From an uncultured Prevotellaceae bacterium (GTDB taxonomy: Bacteria > Bacteroidota > Bacteroidia > Bacteroidales > Bacteroidaceae): 64,000 nt of DNA. The stretch is from positions 86,821-150,820 of the forward strand of contig CAMJZV010000005.1 in assembly GCA_946410305.1 (NCBI GenBank), written 5' to 3'. Below, in pieces: positions 48,932-56,669 of the stretch (within the stretch, counting starts at the first letter, position 1; every line of letters starts with the position of its first letter). Both the position numbers and the translations under genes were made by a program. The notes under the pieces were generated by a model that saw only the letters and a list, made by a program, of their open reading frames with translations, ran no database searches and was not told the origin of the DNA.

Positions 48932-51727
48932 TTAAAGGTTATTAATAGGCAGCGTCATAATGAAACGGGCGCCGGCTGTGTAGTTGGTGTCGAGGACGAC
49001 GTCGCCACCCATACGGCGTGCTATAGAGCGGGCGATGGTCAGTCCGATACCTGTTCCGTCATAGTATTCATCCAGCTGTACGAACTCGTCGAAGATGCGC
49101 TCGGCTTCTTCCGGAGGTACGCCGATGCCGGTATCTTCCACGATGAAGAGCATGGAGTCGTCAGCTGTCTGTAAGGTGAGCACCACCTTCTGTTTCTTGT
49201 CTGACTCTTCCGTATTTGTTGCAGTCAGCGACTCAGCAGGAGCCGTGAACTTACGGGCGTTGTCAAGGATGAGTGACAATGCACGTGTGGCAGCCTCTTG
49301 GTTTGTCGTAATACTGAGAGAAGCAGCCTGTTGTGACACCATCATGTCGAAAGACAGGTGCTTGGCCTCTTCTATCTCTGACAATCTGGCAGCTTCTTTG
49401 GCAATGTCTACTGGTGATAGGGTGTCGTTCTGTTCGATGACCGTCTTACTGCGGGCATCAGACAGTTCCAGCATCTTGCTGACAAGACCCGCCAAACGGT
49501 CAGTGTTCTCTGTAATCTGGCGATTAATTTCGTGGCGTGTCTTTCTGTCAATCTCCAAGTCTGTATTGGTAAGAATCTGCGTATATCCAGAGAGAATGTT
49601 CAGTGGTGTTCGTATCTCGTGGGATATCTGTTGGATGAATTCACTCTTGATACGTGACGACTCCTCAGCACGTGCATTAGCAACCTCCAGTTCGCGGTAA
49701 GCTGACTCCAGACGCATGGCAGCTTGGTGGCGGAAATAGATGAAGAGGCTGAAACCCAGGATGACGGCTAACAACGTTAGCATGGTGCCAAGGTAGCGCT
49801 GGTGAGACAGACTGGCTCTCTGTTCGGCAATCTCTGTCTCCTTTTGCTGCATATCGTAGATGGTGGCCAACTCAATGGAAGCATTCTTACGCTCCAGTGT
49901 GACAGCGGTGTCAAGAGCATTACAAATCCATGTGGCTACAAAGATGGCTGAGTCCATACGGTGTGCTCCTACGTTGGCACGGAACTTAGGTACCAGGTAG
50001 GTGCGGATGTTGTCGAGGGTCATCTTCATGTCGTAGCGATTAAGCAACTGCTCCAGACCGTTGTACTTGTCGGCAGCCTCGCTCCAGCGACGTGCGGCAA
50101 TAAGATAGCTGCTGCCCTCAATCTGACCTTCTGCTGTCTGTGCATAGTGAGTGCTTAGCGCCTGCTTATAGGCATTCTGTGCCTCTTCCTTCTGTCCCAG
50201 ACATTGCAGTGTGTAGCCTTTATAGAAATTCAGACGTGCCCACTCCTTGTCAATAAAGCCTATGTCTGCCTTTGGCAATTTGCGGTATCTCTCCAACATG
50301 CCGTCCATACGGTTCACCCACTCGTAAGCTTCTTGAAAGTGGGAACTCTGTATGTAGGCGTTGACTATATTGACAATGCCTATGATAGCTGTGGTATAGT
50401 CACCGATGCTCTCATTGTCTTCTGTAACAAGCAGATATTGGCTGTAGGCGATGTTATAGTTCTTAGCGGCCTCTTCTTCCTGTCCCAACTTCAGCTGGCA
50501 ACTGCCTACAAAGGTGTGTAGGTTCGCAAAGTCGCTATTGGACGTGAAGTCTTTCTCTTTCAGGAACTTCATGGCAGGTACTGCCACGCGTATCGTACCC
50601 TCATAATCGAACTTCATAAACAGCAGTCCAGCCAGGCGATTGGCGGATTTTGCGTAGTATTCTAGTGCGTCAGGAGTGTTAGCTTCCTCTTCTATGGCAT
50701 GCTTCCACTCGTTCTCTGCCATACGCATCTTGCGCTGTCGTGAGAAAACATAGCCACGCCAATAGTGTGCTTTCAGTGGTGAGATGGCACCTGTCTCTTC
50801 ATGCTTCTCTATCAGCGCCAGAATCTTATCGTAGGCATGCTCTTTGTGGGCAACCTCAATCAGACTGTCTGCCTCTGCCTTGGTGATTCTTACACTGTGG
50901 CTTTCTTTGCACGAGGTCAGCATCATCGAAGCCATAGCAACGATTAATAGTATGATGAGACCGAACTTTCGGAAAGAAATACCGCGCGAAACGTTCTTCT
51001 CATCGATAACTGCTCTATAAGTGGCTTTGGTCGCACCATTTATCACAGAACCGTACTTCTCTAGTGAGTAGACGATATATCCGAAGATTCCGACACCTAG
51101 GACTAGTAGCACTACGAACGGCCATTTGTCGTTAGGGAAAATACCAGTAATCGCGACACTGCCCATGCCGAAGAGGATAATCAGATCACAACAGACCTGC
51201 ATCCATCTGACAAAGCTGCCCACGTTGCCCAACGACATTTTCATCATGCGATAGCTCACCATGTTGTAGGTTCTATAGAACACGATGACGCCATAGACAC
51301 AGTAAGAAAAGAAGATGACGAAGGACAGCAGGACGTAGAGTGGTGCATCATTCCAGTTTAGCGCTACCGTCCAATAGGAGATGATACCTATTATATATAT
51401 GGCAATGTCGCGGATGGCCACTTTCTTTGTCACGTATGTTGGATTTAACAACGAGGTGTAGCCCCAACTGAAGCAGATGGCTCCTATGTGGAAATAGGTG
51501 GCCGTTAGTGCTGATGCAGCCGTGGGCCAACTCTCACGCCAACAGCATATTGCGTGGATGTTGTAACCAATGCCAAAGGCCATTAGCCAGATGATTGTCA
51601 GTATGCGCGTCATTCGGTAGGTGGAATATTTGGCATAGCGTCCTGTGTGTAACGCCAGGAAGCCTGCCATACCGATGTTAATGATGCCTGTTACCACAAG
51701 GGCAATTCTGTACAATAGTTCTTCCAT
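48932..51727 (-). CDS. Histidine kinase fusing a polytopic membrane domain to a TPR-lipoprotein-like kinase
   Basis: A 931-residue protein in two evident parts. Residues 1-~240 hold about seven membrane helices. Then a second signal-like stretch FRKFGLIILLIVAMASMMLTSC (residues ~252-273) contains the perfect lipobox LTSC. TPR-like helices (~280-620), a membrane helix (~640, LTLLAVILGFSLFIYF), a coiled linker, HisKA with the acceptor His near 700 (QQISHEIRTPLN) and HATPase (VEDTGIGVPPEEAERIFDEF, GTGIGLTIARS) follow. The second part looks like a complete Bacteroidota TPR kinase with its own lipid anchor signal. It begins 5 bases after the flippase stop. No response regulator is adjacent. Confidence 0.85.
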   Translation of the reverse strand: MEELLYRIALVVTGIINIGMAGFLALHTGRYAKYSTYRMTRILTIIWLMAFGIGYNIHAICCWRESWPTAASALTATYFHIGAICFSWGYTSLLNPTYVTKKVAIRDIAIYIIGIISYWTVALNWNDAPLYVLLSFVIFFSYCVYGVIVFYRTYNMVSYRMMKMSLGNVGSFVRWMQVCCDLIILFGMGSVAITGIFPNDKWPFVVLLVLGVGIFGYIVYSLEKYGSVINGATKATYRAVIDEKNVSRGISFRKFGLIILLIVAMASMMLTSCKESHSVRITKAEADSLIEVAHKEHAYDKILALIEKHEETGAISPLKAHYWRGYVFSRQRKMRMAENEWKHAIEEEANTPDALEYYAKSANRLAGLLFMKFDYEGTIRVAVPAMKFLKEKDFTSNSDFANLHTFVGSCQLKLGQEEEAAKNYNIAYSQYLLVTEDNESIGDYTTAIIGIVNIVNAYIQSSHFQEAYEWVNRMDGMLERYRKLPKADIGFIDKEWARLNFYKGYTLQCLGQKEEAQNAYKQALSTHYAQTAEGQIEGSSYLIAARRWSEAADKYNGLEQLLNRYDMKMTLDNIRTYLVPKFRANVGAHRMDSAIFVATWICNALDTAVTLERKNASIELATIYDMQQKETEIAEQRASLSHQRYLGTMLTLLAVILGFSLFIYFRHQAAMRLESAYRELEVANARAEESSRIKSEFIQQISHEIRTPLNILSGYTQILTNTDLEIDRKTRHEINRQITENTDRLAGLVSKMLELSDARSKTVIEQNDTLSPVDIAKEAARLSEIEEAKHLSFDMMVSQQAASLSITTNQEAATRALSLILDNARKFTAPAESLTATNTEESDKKQKVVLTLQTADDSMLFIVEDTGIGVPPEEAERIFDEFVQLDEYYDGTGIGLTIARSIARRMGGDVVLDTNYTAGARFIMTLPINNL

Positions 51728-51732
51728 GTAGG

Positions 51733-52719
51733 TTAAGAGTGTTTTCTAGTTGATGTGAAGTTCAGTGCCAGCCACGAGTAGATGCCTAACGCCACTACTA
51801 GCATGGTCTGTACCGTATGTACAATTAATACGAAGTATAGGGCATGCTCGTCTGCAACGCCATAGAGGATGAGCATAGTCTTGACGGCAAAGTGCCAGGG
51901 ACCTGCTCCGTTGGGGGTAGGTACGATGACGGCAATAGAGCCGACGATGAATGTTACCAGTGCACAGCCTAAACCCAGTTCTGCCGTGAAGTCGAAGCAG
52001 AAGAAGGTCAGGTAGTAGTGCAGGAAATAGTTCAGCCAGATGCCTACCGTAAAGAAGGTGAACAGCGGGATGTTCTTGACATCCTTCAGTGAGATGACAC
52101 CCTGCCAGATGCCGCTCAGCGTAGCTTTTACCTTATTATATATAGAGAGTTTGCGCAATAGGAAGTGCAGCAGTATGATCATGGCTACGCCGCAGATGGC
52201 AACTACCAGATAGCCCGCCCACGAGAAACCATGGAGGATGTCATGAAGGTTGGTACCTGTCTTCTGGAAGAAGGTGCCGAAGGTACTCATCTCCAACAGG
52301 ATGACGATAGCTGTGATGCCCATCACCAACAGTGAGTCGATGGCACGCTCTGTTACAACCGTTCCTAGCGCTTTGGGAAATGATATGTCGTCGTAGCGTG
52401 TCAGTACACCACAGCGAGTAAACTCACCTACACGGGGAATGAGCAATGAAGCGGCATACGATAGGAAGATGGCGTGGATGCTCGTTGATGTGCGTGGACG
52501 CTCGCCCACAGGCTCCAGTGTCTGCCGCCAGCGCCAACCACGGAACATCTGCGCCAGGATGCCAAAAGGAAACGACAGCAACATCCATGTCCAGTTCATC
52601 TCGTCGGTCATGACATGCATAATCTGCTGCCAGTTCTCACCACGATACATCCAGTATAGTATCGCAGCACCTAGCACCAAGGGCATCAATATCTTCAGTA
52701 TGATACTGCTTATCTTCAT
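51733..52719 (-). CDS. Flippase-like lysylphosphatidylglycerol-synthase-type membrane protein (UPF0104)
   Basis: A 328-residue membrane protein with about eight helices. The family signature RGWRWRQTLEP with FLSYAASLLIPRVGEFTRCGVL and VTERAIDSLLVM fits the AglD/MprF-like transmembrane family. The C-terminal VIVPTPNGAGPWHFAV is also conserved. It probably flips or transfers a lipid-linked group, but the substrate is not known. It is the first gene of the minus-strand unit with the fused kinase, pepD and the esterase. A minus-strand -7 TAAATTTG lies at 52735-52728, 8 bases upstream of the ATG, so the leader is very short. Confidence 0.83.
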   Translation of the reverse strand: MKISSIILKILMPLVLGAAILYWMYRGENWQQIMHVMTDEMNWTWMLLSFPFGILAQMFRGWRWRQTLEPVGERPRTSTSIHAIFLSYAASLLIPRVGEFTRCGVLTRYDDISFPKALGTVVTERAIDSLLVMGITAIVILLEMSTFGTFFQKTGTNLHDILHGFSWAGYLVVAICGVAMIILLHFLLRKLSIYNKVKATLSGIWQGVISLKDVKNIPLFTFFTVGIWLNYFLHYYLTFFCFDFTAELGLGCALVTFIVGSIAVIVPTPNGAGPWHFAVKTMLILYGVADEHALYFVLIVHTVQTMLVVALGIYSWLALNFTSTRKHS

Positions 52720-52754
52720 TGCGACTGCAAATTTACGAATTATTTTTGATATAC

Positions 52755-52858
52755 GTCAACGAAAGTGGCAAATTGTTGACGGACGTCAAATAAATGGCTA
52801 TTTTTGTCCGAAAATGCTCATAAAGTGATACAACGTATCGAAAAAGTGCGTAACTTTG
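52755..52858 (+). promoter_or_regulatory. Complex promoter of a short transcript, copy A
   Basis: GTCAAC (52756-52760) and GTTGAC (52775-52780) form an inverted repeat, and TTGACG-G-ACGTCAA follows at about 52776-52789. Further on lie ATTTTTG at 52800-52806 and the -7 TAACTTTG at 52851-52858, followed by CATCGTCAAAAGG. The same blocks with identical 44-base spacing recur at 55006-55075. No good -33 TTTG is at the usual distance, so an activator or another sigma factor may be needed. Confidence 0.55.
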
Positions 52859-52948
52859 CATCGTCAAAAGGAAAAAGATTAGACCTAGCGAGGTAAAAAA
52901 GAAAGTTTTTAGGATTAACAATTTAAAGATTAAGAAAGGGTAACAATT

Positions 52949-53041
52949 ATGATGTTAACAATGATTTCACTGGCCGTTGAGGCCATCGCAGCCGTAGAGG
53001 CAATGTACATTTGTAAACATGCAAATGTTTTGATTAAGTAA
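52949..53041 (+). CDS. Thirty-residue peptide upstream of pfkA
   Basis: An ATG at 52949 (or 52952) opens a frame of 30 codons ending in TAA at 53041: MMLTMISLAVEAIAAV, then EAMYICKHANVLIK. The first half could form a single hydrophobic or amphipathic helix. A purine-rich site (AAGAAAGGG) precedes it by 8-10 bases, a promoter lies ~90 bases upstream and a GTGA-loop terminator follows 29 bases later, so it is a self-contained unit. It might be a true microprotein or a leader peptide for pfkA. No family is recognised. Confidence 0.5.
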   Translation: MMLTMISLAVEAIAAVEAMYICKHANVLIK

Positions 53042-53070
53042 AAAAGAAGTTTGAGAGAAATAATCAAGAG

Positions 53071-53096
53071 CCGCAGACGTGAGTTTGCGGTTTTTT
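53071..53096 (+). terminator. Terminator of the small-peptide transcript
   Basis: CCGCAGAC (53071-53078), a GTGA tetraloop, and GTTTGCGG (53083-53090), followed by six T residues. Confidence 0.9.
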
Positions 53097-53141
53097 CATA
53101 AGTTTTCTACCAGAATCATATTTTTATTCCAATTTATTTTT

Positions 53142-53149
53142 TATCTTTG
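53142..53149 (+). promoter_or_regulatory. -7 promoter element of pfkA
   Basis: TATCTTTG 26 bases before the pfkA start. The -33 element is not clear. Confidence 0.65.
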
Positions 53150-53175
53150 CACGCTGAAAGCAAAACAACTGGATA

Positions 53176-54159
53176 ATGACAATGAGTAAGATTAAGACGA
53201 TTGGCATTCTGACATCGGGTGGTGACTCCCCTGGCATGAATGCTGCTATCCGTGCCGTGACACGCGCTGGCATTTGTAATGGTTTCACCATAAAAGGTAT
53301 CTATCGTGGTTATGATGGACTCATCAAGGATGAGGTGAAAGTTTTTACCACGGAAGATGTTAGTGGTATTATCACTCGTGGTGGTACTATCCTGAAAACT
53401 GCCCGCTCCAAGGAGTTTATGACTCCAGAAGGCATGCAGAAAGCTTACGAGACTTGTAAGAAAGAGGAGATAGATGCCCTTGTCGTTATCGGCGGTAATG
53501 GCTCACTGACGGGCGCCTGGAATTTCGGGGTAGAATACGACTTCCCTGTCATCGGCCTGCCTGGCACCATCGACAACGACCTCTACGGCACTGATGCCAC
53601 TATCGGCTACGATACGACGATGAACACCATCATGGAGTGTGTGGACCGCATCCGCGATACTGCCAACTCTCACGAACGTATCTTCTTTGTCGAGGTGATG
53701 GGACGTGATGCAGGCTTCCTGGCACAGAACTGTGCCATCGCCTGTGGTGCTGAGGCTGCCATCGTTCCTGAGGAGACGACAGATGTCGACCAGCTGGCAG
53801 CCTTCATGGCTCGCGGCATCCGTAAGTCTAAGAAGTCATGTATCGTCATCGTCTCAGAGAGTCCTAAGTGTGGCGCCCTCTACTATGCCAACCGCGTCAA
53901 GAACGAGTTCCCTGAGTTCGACGTGCGCGTCTCCATCCTTGGTCACCTACAACGTGGTGGTAGCCCGTCTGCTCGTGACCGCATCCTTGCAAGTTGTACG
54001 GGTGCTGGTGCCATCGAGGCTATTAAGCAGGGCCAGCGTAACGTGATGGTTGGCTATCGCAACAATGATATTGTCTATGTGCCCTTCTCAGAGTGCATCC
54101 GCACCGATAAGCGCTTCGATAAACGTCTTATCACTGTGCTTAATGAGTTGAGCATCTAG
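53176..54159 (+). CDS. pfkA: 6-phosphofructokinase
   Basis: A 327-residue glycolytic enzyme phosphorylating fructose-6-phosphate. Motifs: [18 protein letters not shown] (nucleotide), [11 protein letters not shown], catalytic [14 protein letters not shown], and [12 protein letters not shown] for substrate binding. The GGNGS sequence (Gly, not Asp, at the discriminating position) suits ATP rather than pyrophosphate as donor. The length is that of the standard bacterial enzyme. Met1 and Met3 are both possible starts. It is followed after 22 bases by rsmA. Confidence 0.96.
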   Translation: MTMSKIKTIGILTSGGDSPGMNAAIRAVTRAGICNGFTIKGIYRGYDGLIKDEVKVFTTEDVSGIITRGGTILKTARSKEFMTPEGMQKAYETCKKEEIDALVVIGGNGSLTGAWNFGVEYDFPVIGLPGTIDNDLYGTDATIGYDTTMNTIMECVDRIRDTANSHERIFFVEVMGRDAGFLAQNCAIACGAEAAIVPEETTDVDQLAAFMARGIRKSKKSCIVIVSESPKCGALYYANRVKNEFPEFDVRVSILGHLQRGGSPSARDRILASCTGAGAIEAIKQGQRNVMVGYRNNDIVYVPFSECIRTDKRFDKRLITVLNELSI

Positions 54160-54181
54160 TTTCCTGAAAAATACTGCAGGC

Positions 54182-54985
54182 ATGAAACAAGTACGTCCGA
54201 AGAAAAATCTGGGTCAGCACTTCCTGACTGACCTTTCGATAGCTAAGCGCATTGCTGACACTGTGGATGAGCCATTCAGTGACCTGCCCGTTCTGGAGGT
54301 GGGTCCTGGTATGGGTGTCATGACGCAGTATTTGGTGGAGAAACCTCGTCCGCTGAAGGTGGTGGAGATAGACCGCGAATCAGTGGCCTATCTCAACGAG
54401 AACTTCCCGAAGTTGCGCGAGAATATCTTGGGTGCTGACTTCCTGAGGATGGACTTGCAGCAGGTGTTCGACGGACAGCAGTTTGTGTTGACAGGCAACT
54501 ATCCGTACGACATCTCGTCACAGATATTCTTTAAGATGCTGGACAATCGCGACCTCATTCCCTGCTGTACGGGCATGATACAGCACGAGGTCGCTGTGCG
54601 CATGGCTGCCAAGCCTGGCAACAAGCAGTATGGCATCTTGTCAGTACTGATTCAGGCATGGTACAATGTGGAGTACTTGTTTACCGTAGAGCCGTCAGTC
54701 TTTAATCCGCCTCCCAAGGTGCAGAGTGCCGTAATCCGCATGACACGCAACGAAGTGCAGCACTTGGGGTGCGATGAACAGTTGTTCAAGCGCCTAGTAA
54801 AGACGGTCTTCAACCAGCGCCGTAAGATGCTGCGTGTGTCTTTGAAGCAGATGCTGCCTGAGAATGCACTGTCTGCTATTGCTCAGTCGCCCTTTGCCAC
54901 ACTGCGCCCAGAACAGCTGTCAATAGCGCAGTTTGTGGAGTTGACTAACGCCATTGATGCGTTGTGTGCGAACACAAATAATTGA
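54182..54985 (+). CDS. rsmA: 16S rRNA dimethyladenosine transferase
   Basis: A 267-residue methyltransferase that dimethylates two adjacent adenosines near the 3' end of 16S rRNA during small-subunit assembly. Motifs: KKNLGQHFLTD at the N-terminus, LEVGPGMGVMTQYLVE (SAM), VEIDRESV, and GNYPYDISSQIFFKML in the catalytic position (N-x-PY). The C-terminal FNPPPKVQSAVIRM and FNQRRKMLRVSLK segments are family-specific. It follows pfkA closely and is probably co-transcribed. Confidence 0.95.
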   Translation: MKQVRPKKNLGQHFLTDLSIAKRIADTVDEPFSDLPVLEVGPGMGVMTQYLVEKPRPLKVVEIDRESVAYLNENFPKLRENILGADFLRMDLQQVFDGQQFVLTGNYPYDISSQIFFKMLDNRDLIPCCTGMIQHEVAVRMAAKPGNKQYGILSVLIQAWYNVEYLFTVEPSVFNPPPKVQSAVIRMTRNEVQHLGCDEQLFKRLVKTVFNQRRKMLRVSLKQMLPENALSAIAQSPFATLRPEQLSIAQFVELTNAIDALCANTNN

Positions 54986-55005
54986 TTTTCGTCAAGAATA
55001 AGCCC

Positions 55006-55075
55006 ATTTTTGAGTGAAAATTGTAAGGAAATGCACCAACATTTCCAGAATCGTCGTAACTTTGCATCGTCAAAA
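55006..55075 (+). promoter_or_regulatory. Complex promoter of a short transcript, copy B
   Basis: GTCAAGAATAAGCCCATTTTTG (two blocks at about 54991-55012), GAAAAT at 55016 and the -7 TAACTTTG at 55057-55064, then CATCGTCAAAAGG (55065-55077). Spacings between ATTTTTG, GAAAAT and the -7 are the same as in copy A at 52800-52858. Confidence 0.6.
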
Positions 55076-55291
55076 GGTAAAAGATTTAGGATAACAACCA
55101 ATAGGTAAAAGGTAAAAAAGTTTCTAGGATAACAAAAAGGTTTGGTTAATAATAGTAAGTTTTAGGTAAGTAGTAAAAGCTAAGGTGTTAGTTAATAAGG
55201 TAAATAGAGAAAGCATAAAAAGGTTTTAGTTATTAATAGGGAAAAGAAAAGTGCTGTCGGCGATTGATTCGTAGACAGCACAATTTTTTTT
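55070..55291 (+). ncRNA. Probable non-coding purine-rich transcript, copy B
   Basis: After the promoter comes about 180 bases of A/G/T-rich, C-poor sequence (GGTAAAAGGTAAAAAAG, TAGGATAAC and similar) with repeated GGTAAA and AGGTT units and no plausible reading frame. It ends at a strong terminator at 55251-55291. Its first ~25 bases match the start of the transcript that encodes the 30-residue peptide at 52949. It may be a small RNA. Confidence 0.5.
55251..55291. terminator. Bidirectional terminator between the short transcript and the MATE gene
   Basis: GTGCTGTC (55251-55258) pairs with GACAGCAC (55274-55281), followed on the plus strand by AATTTTTTTT and on the minus strand by TTTTCTTTTCCC. 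Confidence 0.88.
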
Positions 55292-55314
55292 GTTTCACGT
55301 TTATTGGCTATTGG

Positions 55315-56646
55315 TTATTGTTTATTGAATCTCCACAGTCGGATGAGGAAGATAAAGCCGCGGAATGTCAGTTCGATAGCCATTGCCGTCCATACGCCAG
55401 CCAGTCCGTAGGTTCCTGCCAGCAGAGCTGCCAGCGTGAGACGTACACCCCACATAGAACCGAGACTCATGATGGCAGGCTTCAGCGTGTCGCCAGCACC
55501 CACGAAGATGCCGTTACAAACGATGGCGGCAGCAAACATTGGTTCTGCAAAGGCCTCAATGCGCAGACACTCAGTGCCAATGGCGATAATCTCTTCTACT
55601 GGTGTCATTAGCGACATCAGTTCTGGTGCGAAGATATACATCAGTATGCCCATCAGCGTCATGACACAGATGCCAAGGGATGTTGTCAGCCAGGCAAAAG
55701 AGCGTGTCAGCGCACGCTGTCCTGCACCGATGCTCTGCCCAATCAGTGTGGTGGCAGCCTCTGCAAGGCCGAAGCCAGGCATGTAGCATAGACTCTCTAC
55801 GGTGATGCCCAGCGAATGGGCGGCGATAGACACCGTACCCAGTGGTGCCACAATCATTGTGCTGACAATCTGTGCACCGTTCATCAGCATGTGCTGCATG
55901 CCCATGGGCGCTCCTATCTTAAAGGCAGTACGCACCACGTCTGCCCTTGGCTTAAACTTATACAGAGGGTTATGGATGTCCTGAGCCTTCTTGCCAAACA
56001 GTACCAGCAGATCGGAGCGCCAGAAGAGGAACCATCCCATGAGCATGGTGGTGACGAAGATAGCTAGTGTGGTGCCAGCAGCGGCTCCTGGTACACCCAT
56101 GCCAAGAATAAAGATGAACAGGTAGTTGAAGGTGACGTCGAGACAACACATCAGAATGTTCAATACGCTGGGTATCTTCATGTTACCCGAACATTTCAGC
56201 ATAGAGCCAAAGAGACTCTCCAACTGGAAGAGTGGGGCAGCACACGAGAAGATGAGGAAGTATAGCGAGGCATCTGCCACGATGTCGTCACTGCCGCCCA
56301 GCCAGTAGGGCAGGGGATTGTGAATGCCCACGGCGACGATGACGATGAAGAGGCTGAACAGCAGACAACACGTCAGCGACTGGCGCAGAATGCGGCGGGC
56401 TCGTTTCATGTCGTTGGCACCAATGGCATGTGCCACCTGTACGGAGAATCCCATGGAACAGGCTGATGTCAGACCAGCAAAAAGCCACGAGGCAGACTCC
56501 ACAAGTCCAATAGATGCTGCCTGGCGGGCACCCAGGTGTCCCACCATAGCAGCATCGATAAAGAACATCAGCACCGTCGAGATCTGAGCCAATATGGAGG
56601 GTATACTCAACTGGATAATCAAGTTGAGTTTCTCCCCCTGCGTCAT
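55315..56646 (-). CDS. MATE-family multidrug/sodium exporter
   Basis: A 443-residue inner-membrane antiporter with about 12 helices. Segments LSIPSILAQISTVLMFFIDAAMVGHLGARQAASIGL and the mirrored second half (GAPMGMQHMLMNGAQIVSTMIVAPLGTVSIAAHSLG; GLAEAATTLIGQSIGAGQ) show the duplicated six-helix MATE architecture. The start at 56646 has GAAGG 9 bases upstream, and MTQGEKLNL is a normal MATE N-terminus. A longer version from 56724 would overlap GH36 by 55 bases. It is the last gene of the rmuC-GH36-MATE unit. The drug or metabolite exported is not known. Confidence 0.9.
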   Translation of the reverse strand: MTQGEKLNLIIQLSIPSILAQISTVLMFFIDAAMVGHLGARQAASIGLVESASWLFAGLTSACSMGFSVQVAHAIGANDMKRARRILRQSLTCCLLFSLFIVIVAVGIHNPLPYWLGGSDDIVADASLYFLIFSCAAPLFQLESLFGSMLKCSGNMKIPSVLNILMCCLDVTFNYLFIFILGMGVPGAAAGTTLAIFVTTMLMGWFLFWRSDLLVLFGKKAQDIHNPLYKFKPRADVVRTAFKIGAPMGMQHMLMNGAQIVSTMIVAPLGTVSIAAHSLGITVESLCYMPGFGLAEAATTLIGQSIGAGQRALTRSFAWLTTSLGICVMTLMGILMYIFAPELMSLMTPVEEIIAIGTECLRIEAFAEPMFAAAIVCNGIFVGAGDTLKPAIMSLGSMWGVRLTLAALLAGTYGLAGVWTAMAIELTFRGFIFLIRLWRFNKQ

Positions 56647-56669
56647 CTCACGACCTTCGCGGATGTATG

